A stretch of 64,000 nucleotides of DNA, from the NCBI GenBank assembly GCA_026745465.1, contig JACYXH010000103.1, forward strand, positions 738,501 to 802,500, read 5' to 3'. The stretch comes from Lota lota. Taxonomy: Eukaryota > Chordata > Actinopteri > Gadiformes > Lotidae. The position numbers and the translations under genes are program-made. Of this stretch, positions 1 through 18,043 are shown piece after piece. The notes under the pieces are model-generated. The model was not told the origin of the DNA and did no database searches. It worked only from the letters and a program-made list of their open reading frames with translations. Each line of letters begins with the position of its first letter. Within the stretch, counting starts at the first letter, position 1.

Positions 1-1688
1 ACCAACGCCTTAAACATCATAGTCAATTAATTAATTAACGTTTATTTTTCATAGACAATTTATCCAACGATTTTTTTTCAGATTAATAGATGAATCACTA
101 TTATATTTATTCACAACAGATTAAATATTTAGTCTAGAAAATGTAATAAATGAAAGCAAATGCCATCACAAGAGTCCAAAGTGATGTCTTAAATGTCTTA
201 AAACTAAACTGACTAAACCATGAACCAAATATTTCTGGAGCATTAAGCAGCAAATGTTTGGTACTTGTTATTGATAAATGACTCAAACGATTAATCGATT
301 ATCAAAATGAGATTTGATTCATTTTCTGTCCATCGACTACATGATTAATCCACTAATGGTTGCAGCCCTAATATTGTACAGTAATTCCCATTTTCAGTCT
401 TCAGTCATTGGTCAAAGATCAAATGAGACAGACAAGTTATGTAGGCATGCCATGTGGCCCTCCTGCTACAACTTATGGGTCTCGACCCACGGTTTGAAAA
501 ACTCTGGGTGTATCATCCCAGAAAAAAACTAAAACAAAAGTTAATTCAGAAATGATCCTGTAAAAGTATAAGTAGGCGGGTTATCTCTGATTCAGCAGCT
601 CTACTATAGCAGAAGATGGCACAGAGCCTGGGCCGGTAACAAGAAATATAAGGGGCGGAGTTACGCCTTATTTCCTGTTTGATTACGGAGATATTTGAAA
701 CTCATGTGCACGAGTGAAAGAAGCTTTCTGGAAGACTGTAATTGAGTGTGTTTCTACAGTGGACGGTCTGACATGATGTTGATTTGAAACCATTACAGAT
801 ACTTTCATGCAGTTTTCCGCTGGCGGAGTTTGAGTTTGGCTATTACGTGCTTACAGGCCCTCGCCTACAGACCCCCGTCTACAGCAACGTGATTGGGCCA
901 AAAACATATTAAGCGAAAGGAAGTGAAATGTCCTGTTCCCCTAGATTTGAGCTCATCTGCCGTAAAAGTGTAGACATTAATCTAAAGTGTGATCCGTGAG
1001 TCTAGTAGGCGGGGAACTTCTGGGCTATGTTGTGGTTCCTACCTGTCATCACATGTCAAGAAGGAGACTTCTTTGATGTGTTGCTGTAAGCCACTGCTGC
1101 ACTGAGTCACCACCGCTCCACATACACCACACCGTAGGACACTCCTGACCTCTTTCTGCTTTGTTTTGAACATGTGTTGTTGAGGCTGAGAGATGCATGT
1201 GTCAGTTTTGTGTATGTGTGTGTGTCTGTTTCTGCATGTGTGTTCTACCAATTCAGCCTGCGTGTGTGCATTTTTAATTATTGCTTTTAACAAAAGAGGA
1301 ACAGTACAGGTGGATAAACCACAATTTTAGGATATGATACTTTCAATTGAGTTGAGTTAGTCAGTTGAATAGCCACAACTCCACACTGATTCACACTTGA
1401 GTTTACCTTATATACATTTAAAATGGCCAAAGAAAACACACCTATATGTGTGTGTGTCTATCTGTCTTTAAGTAGTATATAATGGGCCCTAGGGGCTCAC
1501 ACTGACACACATAGAAATAGTGATCAGTGTTCAGTATTTGGCTAATCAGAATCCGCTAGTAGTGTCCATACACAGGGAGGGACACCAACGGGGTTCACGG
1601 ACATTATCGCTGTCTCTTCTATTTCTTTCTATCAGTGGCAATCTCTCCCCAGCTCTGGGACTCAGCATACATGTTTCTTCTGTCTCAG
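1..1688. other. Upstream intron or non-coding DNA of exoc2
   Basis: No exon that I can support was found here. Reading frames are short and lack conserved protein features. The stretch is AT-rich with short TG-rich patches near 1,200-1,250 and 1,445-1,460. Because an exoc2 coding exon begins at 1,689 with an acceptor and no start codon, this is most simply an intron of that gene. Confidence 0.5.
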
Positions 1689-4067
<2,379 letters not shown>

Positions 4068-6454
4068 AACCAGCAAAACATGGTTCAACTCGCTGTGCTC
4101 CACTAATGTGCTTACTGGAAATGATGCTCACTATAATCTCTGCAATGTATTGATGTACTCTTAAATAAATACAAATCAAGTACCTTAACCAATCTGCCTC
4201 TTGTTATTCCGGTTCAGACTGTTTAGGACAGGCCCCTTGGCTTTGGATGGAGAGATGATGCTGTGAATGCAAATTATTTGGAAGACCACTCATTTCACTG
4301 ACTTTCATTTAGCAAGGAACCGCGAACCAAATTGATCTCCACCCTACAAAATTTGGGCCATTTTACACTAGTCTTTTACTCAGCACTCCTTTTAGGTTGG
4401 ATCCTCAGCATGAACTGGTTACAAGGGTCTGATCTGTTTCTTCTTTCTTCTGCCATTGTTATTTCTCCTTTCCATCTCAAATGGCCAGCATGGTCTGCTC
4501 ATCGTTAGATGAACAATCCAAACAAAAATAAGACGTCTCTTCTGTACGCCTTAAGATTTGCAGTTATGTAGCCACAGGGGTGTGGTTAGGTGTCATACAT
4601 TCAAACGATAACGCACTATTCATCTATGGAAAACCTGACCGTTTGTCTTGCCGTTATACTGTCAGGTCCTCTGGGAGGAGAACGTTCGTGGGCGTGAGTA
4701 TACGGGAAAGCCTGAAGCCCGTTAGAGAGACAGTTAGACACCATCAGCCACATAACAAGTACATGCATTGTAACCCAGAAAAAAACAAGGTAGTGGGTGC
4801 AAATCTAGCAGCACAATTGTTGTCACTCCACTCAGACACCAAAGGGCAGGAGGTGCCACACCTTTAGGTCACACGAGAGAGAAAAACGAACACACAAACG
4901 TATGTATGTTGATTGTTGTAGAAGGTCTCTATAGTAACGGTATTCTGTTCCCTTAAACTCAAATCTCTGCAATCATAAACCTTGTGCATCTTTGTGGGGG
5001 GTTTTCTCAGGGGGGAAGGATCAAGTTGTTTTGATTCTCTCTGTATCTAAAGTTAGCTTCCTGTCCACCCACTGATTAATTCAACAAAGGAGGTTCAAAG
5101 TAAGAAGTCTCACTTGTTCTCCACTAGTTCTCTGTTTACAGTAACACGACTGAGCAGGGGAGTTTTGCGTCTAAGTAGTTCTTGTTTTTGTTTTTTTACC
5201 AAAACTGTTCCATTTATGGAAGAAATGACGAGTATAGTAATTTTACTCAGGTGATTATAAGTGTGAAATTAGATTTCTTTACAAGTGGAAAAAGTTATTA
5301 ATTAAATTTAATAGTTAATCGCAAGCCAAACTTGACAACACAGGGATTGATCAGACAATTGTCTTAATGTACAACACACTTGTTTTTGCAACTTGCTACC
5401 AAATATATATATAAAATATATAAATATAACTCATAATACCACCATCCATATGACCCTTTAGTCAAATATAATTCAAACACACTCAAATATGGGCTCAGAT
5501 ATAGAGGTGGGCACCTATACAAATGTGAGCTGGTAGATTTGCTGTGAAGATAGTGGATAGTCTTTTAGTGGAACTTAATCTAGTTCCACAGTTCTTGTTC
5601 ATCATATCAGACACATTGTAAGTGGCAGAGGTTTTTCTTTGTTAAAAAAAATATATTTTCTTTCCGTGGAAGTGGAAATATTATGTATCGTGTCAGAAGA
5701 AGGCACTCTTCGGCATACAACGGAAAGAGTGGCCAACCTCTTCCTCTTCCTCCTCCCGTGGTGACGTCATCACGTTGGTTATAATAACTTTTTAACAACG
5801 TTTTGACTAACCAGCCGAGCCACACTTCCTGAATACCTGCGTATGTTTGTGAATGTATTTATTCTAGTACGTATGTTTTCAGGCAGTGTGGTGTTTCAGC
5901 CCAAAGCATCCCAATCTTGACGGACCAAAATAAACTTAGAAATTTGGTCCAAAATTGTGAAAGTGTTTTCCACATGTATACAATCTTCTTAAACACATAA
6001 TTATTTATACTGTTCAATTCAACTAATTCAACTTTAAAGAAGGTACCTGTGGTCACACTCAAATAGTGAATTGGTTGTACAAAGCCTGCCTCAGACATTT
6101 CCTCTGAATCGGTCTTGTTCTGGCAGAGCCTATTTTCATTCGTAACTCCCCATCAGTGCAGCCCTGATAACATCTGTCTTTATACATCCCTGAAATCACA
6201 TCTCATACTGATTTGAGAAAAAAAATACATATTTAACATGAAAACTGTTTAGTCCAAGATGTTTGGTCCAAAAAAGACAGTTTTGTTGATTTTGTTCCAG
6301 CACATAAATATCGCTGTTACCAACAGTTTCACCGATTTTGCAAACATCTGTCCAACTTTGACTTTGTCCATTGGGATTTCATGTCAATGACATCCAAACG
6401 TGTCTGCTCCTTTATCCAGCTTAAGTGTCCGTCTCAACAGCGGTCACACAGTGG
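4068..6454. other. Convergent intergenic region between exoc2 and irf4
   Basis: This holds the exoc2 3' UTR with its poly(A) signal at 4164-4169 and, on the other strand, the probable irf4 3' UTR. A TTTATT at about 5858-5863 would be AATAAA on the minus strand, roughly 600 nt beyond the irf4 stop, but this is unproven. The rest is AT-rich, with a short AT-only patch near 5405-5430. No coding exon or mobile element was recognised. Confidence 0.5.
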
Positions 6455-9652
<3,198 letters not shown>

Positions 9653-10667
9653 TTCTCCGTCAGTAAAGTTCCCAGAAGAACCTTTCTCTTGTGTTATTTA
9701 TTTGTTTATTTCTTAATGGAGCAATCAAGTCCAATGTTAATGCTATTCACTGTCAACCCCAATAAATAACTTTACTTTCAACACAAAAAGTTACAAAAGA
9801 AACCTTCCGTAATTCGAAACCCAGATCAGATCATTTTGAAACCAATCAGTCACATCAACGATTTCGCGAGCCCTCTTAAATGAACTCTTGAGCTACAAGG
9901 GGGCGGGGACAGTGGGGTTGCAATGATGCTGCTCAGGCACCTGCCCTTCGGTTGAATCTAATCTCCAGTGCGCTGCGCTCCTCCACTAACACTAGAGGGG
10001 AAAACCCTGTGTCAGGGTTGGTAGGCTTTTATTGGTTATAGCCTATATCGCACCCGCACACTTGGAAAACATTTTCAACGAAGATTGAGGCGAATGCATT
10101 TCTTTGAAATGAAGTAAGTCAAGTAAAATGTGTGAGGACTTGTATTATACAGTATTTACATCACTGTGTTGGTTCAATTGCATAGTGTCATAACATAATA
10201 GCCTACCACACACAGCAGGTCGTTTGGACCGATATGTCCACTTTAATAGATGACTCATGTTTTACGATGAATTGATTATTCATCGTAGTGATATAACCAT
10301 TATATCATAATGTGATACTTTTTCATTTCATAATTTGCAGGAAACTTCTTGCTTTTCAATCTACAAAGCAAAGTAAAAATTCCCATTACCGTAGGCCCAC
10401 ATGGATCCGATAGATCCGGATCATAATATTGATACTATAGCATTCAAATATCAATAAGCATACATTAGAAAGGAAGATACAGCCCAGAAGATGAATCTCC
10501 ATGGGTTGTGAGTCATTTTTCTTGATGTTAGCCTTGACTGCCCTAGCATGGTGTTTCGATGTTAGGAGCTATCTCTAACCACATAGTCTCTGGCCTACTC
10601 AAAATGTAAAAATAAGCAAGGAAATATTTGGATACCATTTTGCATGTATGTATATATATACACACAC

Positions 10668-10725
<58 letters not shown>

Positions 10726-10831
10726 ACACACATACACACATATACCCATACACACATACAGACAGACATACAAACATACATACACATACTACATCCACGG
10801 ATGACTGCTTTGGATGATAGTTTGTGTCCAC
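9653..10831. other. irf4 5' flank and dusp22 3' flank
   Basis: The region contains the irf4 promoter side (9653 to about 10,000, with a GC-rich GGGGCGGGG-type box near 9898-9908) and the downstream flank or 3' UTR of dusp22 up to its stop at 10,832. A CA microsatellite occupies about 10,661-10,720. No exon was recognised. The transcription start of irf4 cannot be placed by eye. Confidence 0.45.
10661..10785. repeat. (CA)n microsatellite with degenerate CATA tail
   Basis: A CA dinucleotide run at about 10,661-10,720 decays into CACATA/CAGACA repeats to about 10,785. It lies 3' of the dusp22 coding region and may belong to its 3' UTR. Confidence 0.93.
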
Positions 10832-13800
10832 TTAGGTTCTACTGGTTGCCATGGGTGCCGTTATGCTGGTGGCCACGGCGTCACTTTTGTCCTGTGATTT
10901 CCGCGCCAAAAGAGCCTCGATTTCCTGGTGGTCGTTGAGCGGGTTCTTCCCATACCGCTCCATCCACCATGTCCTATACTGTAGCGGGAATAGATACAAC
11001 GCATTGAACTGAGAAGAGAGACACGCACACATATTAACCCGAAAATCAGGCGATTGATAGATACTTCATGCATTTAAAAGTTATGGGTTCTAGCCCTAAT
11101 GTCCACAATCTACCTGTAGGCATCCCTGGGACGATGCCTAACCACTCTACCTGCTTGTTAAAGGTGCTGAGGTAAGATTTGAGAGTTGGAAAGAGATAGA
11201 GAGCGGAAAAGAGCAGAAGAGTGCAATTCTGAAAATGAACAACCTCAAATAACGCACCCTCCATCTCCTTCCCGCTCCACGTTTATTCCGCCATTGACAT
11301 GATAACGTGAATGTGATTGACAGGAAAGATGGAATCCCCGAACCAATCAGGGAAGAGATGCCCTGGATGGTCAGAAATTAACCGGGAGCTGTCTAAAATC
11401 TAAGCACGCTGACAATCAGCACAGATATTCTCAAGGAGCATTTCACTCACGAATAGCTAACGGATGGCTCTGGTATTTCTCACAGATGACAGTCGAATTT
11501 GAGCTCTTAAGTCTTACCGACAGCACCTGGCGGATGGGACTCACCTGGGCCAGCTCTAGGTTTTCGTACTCCTCCAGCTGCCGAAGGAAGCCCAGGTTCG
11601 GTCCGGCGCAGGGCCTGGCAGCCCTCACGGCAGCCAGGCAGTCCACCCAGCCCAGGCCCGTCACCGTCATGAGGTAGGCCACCACCAGGGTGACGCTGCG
11701 GGACACTCCCGCCACACTGGATGAGTGGAGGACAGAGTCACCAGAAAGTGTTCCTTCCTTTCTGTATTTTCTTTAGTAGATCAATTAAGGCCTTCCATCC
11801 ATGGTCGTGTTCTTCCGTTAAAGGGATATGCCGAGGTATTTGTAAATTGGCGTTTGCCTGGCTTGACCCGGATTCAGACGAGTTGTTTAATTCCAACTTC
11901 GGAAAGTAATTAAAAGTGAATTACCCTCACATGAACAGGAGCTAGGCTACTGTAACTCTGTAAGTCAATGGAAGCGGCAAACGGTTTCATTTGGATTTAA
12001 ACATTTTGTCCGGGCAAAACAGACAAATGCTAATTTAAAGATACATCTGCGTATCCATTTGTTCCTTTAACACTATTGAATAAAAAATACAAACAAATGC
12101 TCCGCAGCATCTGTTTTGCAACAGATATAAATGGAATACAGTGGAACATGCAGACATTTACATATCCTTTTAAAAGTTCATTAAAACTGGTTTGTTTAAA
12201 GGAAATGTAAAGAAACAAACATCCCAGTCACTGTTTGACAAAAAATACAAGTCGGAGCTGTGTTGAATAAAAACAGCCATAGGGCCTTCACGGTCTCTGC
12301 TTCTGACTCACCAGTGGACCAGACACCCTCCTCCCTGCAGTCGGGACTCGTGGATGAAGACGATGCTGTCCTTGAAGTATTGCATCCTGGAAGACAAACA
12401 AAACCCATAGTAAACAACGGCATCGGGTAATATTTTGGATATGATTATGGGCAAAATACTATCAAATCATTGAAAACTTTTCGGGTTACTATGTTTGACA
12501 AATCGACATTTGAGCTACTCACAAGTTTTGCTTGGAGTGATCTGCGGCAGATATACAACGGTACGTCATATCCTGCCGAGAATACAATATTTTCTTAGAA
12601 CATAATTTATGTCCTACTGTCTTTCTCAAAGCCCCTGCATGCTGGGGCAACTGTCAGAAAAGTTTGTGAAAGTCAGACAAAACTTTGCAACAACAATTTC
12701 CTCTTGGTGGGCTATCTACACTACCTGGGGGACAGCACCTAGCCACCACCCCCCCCCCCCTCCCCCCCACCCCCACCCCGTACCCGGGGGTCATCGTGCA
12801 CCTGGCAGCTGATGCAGCTCACCCAGCCCTAGCGGACAGAAACCACCAGGTCACGCAATGACTGCACCCGTAATCCCCAGGGAAATGTGGGTGACACTGA
12901 GGGCCTGCTAGCAGGAGGGCCTGCCAGAGGGCCTGCTAGCAGGGACACATAGCGCCTCCTACTCAGATGTATAGCTATTTTTCTGTCATGTCCTCAAAAG
13001 AATTTCAGTGACAATACAGGTATCCAGTTATGTGTTTGTGTGTGTGTGTGTGTGTGTGTCGTGAATTCTGTCATCAAATAAGTCACACGCGCCGAGTCTT
13101 TCTGTGAAGTCCAACCCCAATTGCAGCAGGTTTGAGAGTTGTGATGAGAACCGTATAAAAAGTAACAGCTCAGTGGATGGTGCATGGTCATTCAAGTCAT
13201 CTGTTTCCTCTTTATGAATCATCTATTCATTTGCATACATCGAATAAACTTTACAGAAGGGAGTAGACCTATTGCACTTTAAGTAAAGCTGTCCCATTCG
13301 TAGTAACACATTTAGGGGCCCAGATGACCTAGACTGTGGCAGTGTGTGGCACCTTCCTTTCACACGAATCACTGTGAAACCTTCCAAGAAATGTCTTAGC
13401 GGCTGCAGCAGGGGCTGTTGGCTATGCAAATCATCCATCTGCTCATTAGTCGAAAAAAACACCTGAGTCATCAATATGAAAATTATATTTATTATTTAAT
13501 TTCTTTTACAGAATAGTGGCTTGGAGTTTGGATAAAGGTCAGTGCTTCGATCTGCAGGAAGAGAGATCTGGCGGCCTCATGTCCTGAACCTCCATCTTAC
13601 ATCTAAGATGTCTCTTTTGGATGCACCGAGTAGGGTTTGAATGAATGGACAAAATGGTTTAGTGGTCTGGGTAGTGATACTGGAGGGAAGGTACTAGGAG
13701 GACCAGGGTTTCTCATGAGTGTTCTTCTGTGTTGTGAGAATAGCACTGAAAGGTTTGAGGGAGAAAGTGTGTCGGAATCTCGGCAGGTCTTTATTGAGGG

Positions 13801-16800
13801 CTTAGAGACTTTCAAAAAGAAAAGTGGAAAGTTTTGAAAGTGGTCATCATATCACTTGGCCTGTATTTGTGATCCCCGAAACAAAGATTGAAACTTACTA
13901 ATATGGTGCAGAAGTTGAACAATATAATTTTATTGAAATGTATGTGTATGCGTGGTATTGACAACCCAGGGAGTACTGATGAAAATGTGCTTGCATTTAT
14001 CTCTGGTGCAGTATATGTATTGGGCATTGCTCTGTGAAATAAACTTATAAATAAATTTAAAAAGAATTTGTTGACCGGAGAGTTTCTTATACCAGATGAA
14101 GTCCCGTTATATTCATAATGATGACATTACACTATATTAGGGGGAAAAAAGCAAAGTAGTGAGTGCAATATAAACATGTTCAGTTGGGATCTTTTCAACG
14201 TCGTGGTCCTAGTCCTCACCGATGATACGTTTATCACACTACAATGATTAAAAAAAATGTTTCCCAAATTCAGACCGAAAGGGAAGATCCACAAACACCC
14301 GACTCTTCCAGGATCTCTCTCACTTTCTCACGCTGTGAGATTCATTTGTACTTTTCTGATCAGCCACAAGACACCCACCTACGTGTCACAACATCTAATA
14401 GTAGTTGGACATGACCAGATGAACCTAAATTGACATTCTCCTCTGCTTAACTCAGATAAGCCATTTGGCCACTGACATGTGGCTTGTCTCCAATAACAAA
14501 TGTATTATATTAGATAATTATAATATCCAATGACATGTATCTTTATAGATAGGGAAATTATTCAAAATCAAATTAAATTCATTAGGTAATTATATATATA
14601 ATAATAATTAATACAACTGCTGTACATTGTCAATTAGACAATGATTAACACTTAAGGTAAATTCCAAGTCTTTGCTATTACAATTCAGAACTACGACCCA
14701 TGGCAAAGTATATATGAAGATTTGAAACTAGCCACCATTCTGTTCGGAATATGTTGCTCATTATGACCAATTTGTGTAATTTTGATAAACTAATGAGACA
14801 TTCCCTTGTCAGTGCCATGGGTACACATTGCATTACTACCTCCTTCTGTCCTTTTTGTTTTTGTGCTTTTCTTTCTCTAATACCTTTATGTTGAATATAT
14901 GAATATGTTGATTCTGTTTCTGAATGAGACCAGACATCAGCCATTTGGTTGTTCCTCAACAACAAAACAGTGTAGATGCCATGGGAGTACTTTACATTAC
15001 ATTACATTACATTGCATTGCAGTTGACATACATAGAGTCGAATTTTACATTAAATCATGCAAAAAAAAAACTAAACGTACTGTCATACAAAATATTCAGT
15101 AAACAATTGAATATATAACTAAATTAAATACCAGCCTATGGCCTATAGGGGGTGCAGTATGCTAACCATTGTCCAGTAGCGATAGACATGGGCAGGATGG
15201 ACAGACAGACATGAGACAGACACACAGGGACATAGCGGCTCACCTCCAGGACAGGTTTGGCTGTGTTGTGGATGGAGAGGATGTGTGTGATGTTGAACTG
15301 TGCCAACAGATCCCTGTCTTGAGAATCTGCACATTTCAAATGACCGTTCATGTTAAAAATGCTTTTTTTTTATTCAACCCATCACAAATGAACTCATGTA
15401 AACCTTGTCCTCATGTAGTCCTTTCTACCCAATGACACCTGTTAATACCAAACTGCTCTCCCAGGCAAATATAGATGTATAGATAGATTTGCTCTTAATT
15501 TTGAACCGAAAGAAAAAACCGGAAAACCAGGGTTTCTAGAAGGGACTAACACCTTGGCCCCAAAAGCAAGAAACAGTAAATTTTCTAATCAAATTAGGTC
15601 CCTTAAAGGAAGCTAAATGTATTCTACCAAGGACAGGTGTGGTCAAGGCATCTCTTTGCATTGCAAGTTGGCAGGAGGCTGTGGCCGGTTTAATTTACTT
15701 GGTGGTGAATAAATCTCTTGCCTCTGATGTACTTTTTCTAACTGAAATAAATGCATGTTATCATATAGGTAATATGTGATACATTATGTTATACAATAAC
15801 ATAAAGCATTAAAATACCTGTAACAATCCAAGATCGTTACATCTAATATAAAAATTGAACAAATCATGTTTAATGGAGACCTAAACTTGCAGTCCTATAG
15901 GACAGATAAGGGTGCAACCATCCTTTTGTGCAGGACTTAACATAGCAGTGTTTAGTCACACTTGAGGAGCTGGTTTTGTGAAGCAGCTGGAGATAGGGTG
16001 CTGCCATGAAATAAGATACAGCCACCCAATGGTCTGGCCTGTGGTCTGTGTTCCTGCATGTCACGAAAACACAGGCCTCACTGCCTTCTGACAGTGCATA
16101 CACAAAAGGCTTTGAGTTATGTTTTTAACAGTATTTGAATAGTCTCTAGGGTACACAAAATAACCCAATCACTTGGTAGTTTGTTCTTCTTTATAAAGAC
16201 AGGGAATTCATGACACCCAAAGGGGCACTCTCAAACTAAGGGGGGACTTCCCGTTTACACAAAAACTCCATGTTAGCAGGCCATGCCCCCCCCCCCCCCC
16301 CCCCCCCCAAACAGTAACCATAGTCATATACACACAATGTTCACAAATATACAAGTTCACATGGGCAGATATTCACAGGACATACAAAGGACAAACAAAA
16401 TCCTAACCTAATGAGATTCATATGTGAGTTTTAGTCATGTTTCTCAGGGTCGTAACCTCGACGCTCTATTGAAACCCTGCCTAGCGTAGCATCCCACCAC
16501 ATGCCCCTGAAGCAGAGGAACTGAAACACACACTATTGCACAGGCCCGATGACAAATCACTTCTATTCATAAATCCCACCAGGTGAGTGTGTTTACCTTT
16601 CAGGTTTCCCAGATAAAGACCCGGCAGGATCTGGATTTGAGTAGGGGCAGATGTTTATCAGAAACCCATAATCATCAATAGCAAAAAAACAAACACAATA
16701 CGCAATGGTTAACACACAGAATCTATTTTTTGGGAAAAAATAGCAAATCTCAATAAACTGTGTCATATCAGCCATCTCCCGTCGCATAGGCCTACCTTGT

Positions 16801-16816
16801 TTATTCCATTACCCAT
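10832..16816 (-). CDS. dusp22: dusp22 (JSP-1/JKAP), dual-specificity phosphatase 22, complete
   Basis: DUSP22 is a small dual-specificity phosphatase that modulates JNK and lymphocyte signalling. Seven minus-strand coding exons join in phase: 16796-16816, 16597-16630, 15244-15326, 12523-12572, 12312-12386, 11545-11716 and 10832-11008, giving 203 aa (human isoforms 184 and 205). The first exon encodes only MGNGINK, a typical N-myristoylation start with Gly2. Then come ILPGLYLGNLK, the THILSIHN strand, and the phosphatase loop HCVAGVSRS split by the last two introns (Cys and Arg present). An AYLMTV helix and a C-terminal tail follow. The general-acid Asp is in the SAADHS segment. The roughly 2.6-kb intron (12573-15243) and the others contain AT-rich DNA, a GT microsatellite near 13,028-13,060 and a C-rich patch near 12,751-12,781, with no further exon seen. 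It is divergent from bphl. Confidence 0.93.
16286..16308. repeat. poly-C tract
   Basis: 23 consecutive C in the dusp22 intron upstream of its third coding exon. Such tracts are error-prone in sequencing, so the length is approximate. Confidence 0.9.
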
Positions 16817-18043
16817 GTTCTTCAAAGATATTGACGAGCAGAGCACATCAAGTAAGATGCACAATCTGTTTATTACTTGTACGGGACCATTGTCTTAAAG
16901 GTAGTCAAGGAAGTCGTAGCATTATAGCCGTAGAGAGGCAAGGTGGTACTCCGGTATTGTTTTGGTGAGATCAGGCACACTCACAAATTGCTGCAGACAG
17001 TTGTTGCTATTCTGGGCCTTAGAAATGTGTCTCAGGGACACATTGTTTTCAAGCTTTCCCGGTCTTCCAAGAAGCAACAAAGCTCAGTACAGGGTGCCAG
17101 GCTCCCGTCTGCCTGCTGAGTGAGAGTTGATGGAGAGTTGTTTCGTGGGTTGACGTAATGGGACATATGGGTTAAACCATCCTCTGGGTTTTATATTTAG
17201 ACTCAGCATAGGTCACGGGACCATAGACAGCCACATACCAACCAACCAGACAACCATATCACGAGCCATCCTGGCAGCTCTGAACAGGGCCACGGGACAG
17301 ACCGGGTTCCATCGATTACCGCTCGCAGTCTTGGCTGAAGATGTGCTCACCATATTAGGTGCACTGCTTTTGAGAACGTTAGGGTGATACAAGTTAGCCC
17401 AATAATTCGGGCAGATGATGCATTTGGTATCCTGCTGACACTGGATATTTCGATCATCTATCATATCTATGATCTGTCTTAATTTATGTATAAAACACTA
17501 GATTGGTCTAATATAACCTATTCTCAAATAAACCCTACAAATATAATAACATCATATATGTTAAATGAGTATTGCAATTGTTATTTATATCACGTATAAA
17601 TATAATATATAAGCCGAAATGCTCAACATATTCAATGACGAGGAGGCGTTGATAAGAACTTTTGAGTGGATCATTCAAAAAGATGAATCATCGTGTGTGG
17701 AGATATGGAGATAGGGCGGATGGGGTGGGGTAGGGGGGTGGGGAGAGAGAGAGAGAGAGAGAGAGAGACCTGAATTGTTTTAGTTGATCCATCGATGTAT
17801 TTATTATATTATAAGCATGGATGTGTTATAATATTTTATCCAATAAAAAGCATATTTTCATTTAGTGTTCGAACTTTCGTTGTTAATTTTGGTCACATAA
17901 TCGATGGTCGAATGCACTATCCACCACGATCCACTGGATCCGGACCTACTTTCTAAAGTCTACCAGACCAGGTCGCTTTCGCTCTGTACTAAATCCACTT
18001 CACTTGACTACAAGTAAATGATTGCTAGTATTTCTTTTGACAA
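16817..18043. other. Divergent intergenic region between dusp22 and bphl copy 1
   Basis: About 1.2 kb between the start codons of two head-to-head genes, so it should hold both promoters. A GA microsatellite occupies 17,742-17,768. From about 17,963 the sequence is shared with every later bphl unit, marking the left edge of the tandem array. Short frames around 17,213-17,464 resemble nothing I know. No TATA box can be assigned. Confidence 0.55.
17742..17768. repeat. (GA)n microsatellite
   Basis: About 27 bp of GA dinucleotides preceded by a G-rich patch, in the dusp22/bphl intergenic region. Confidence 0.93.

Noticed and set aside
17213..17464. 83-codon minus-strand frame between dusp22 and bphl
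   Set aside because: No recognisable domain, composition or splice context; left as intergenic.
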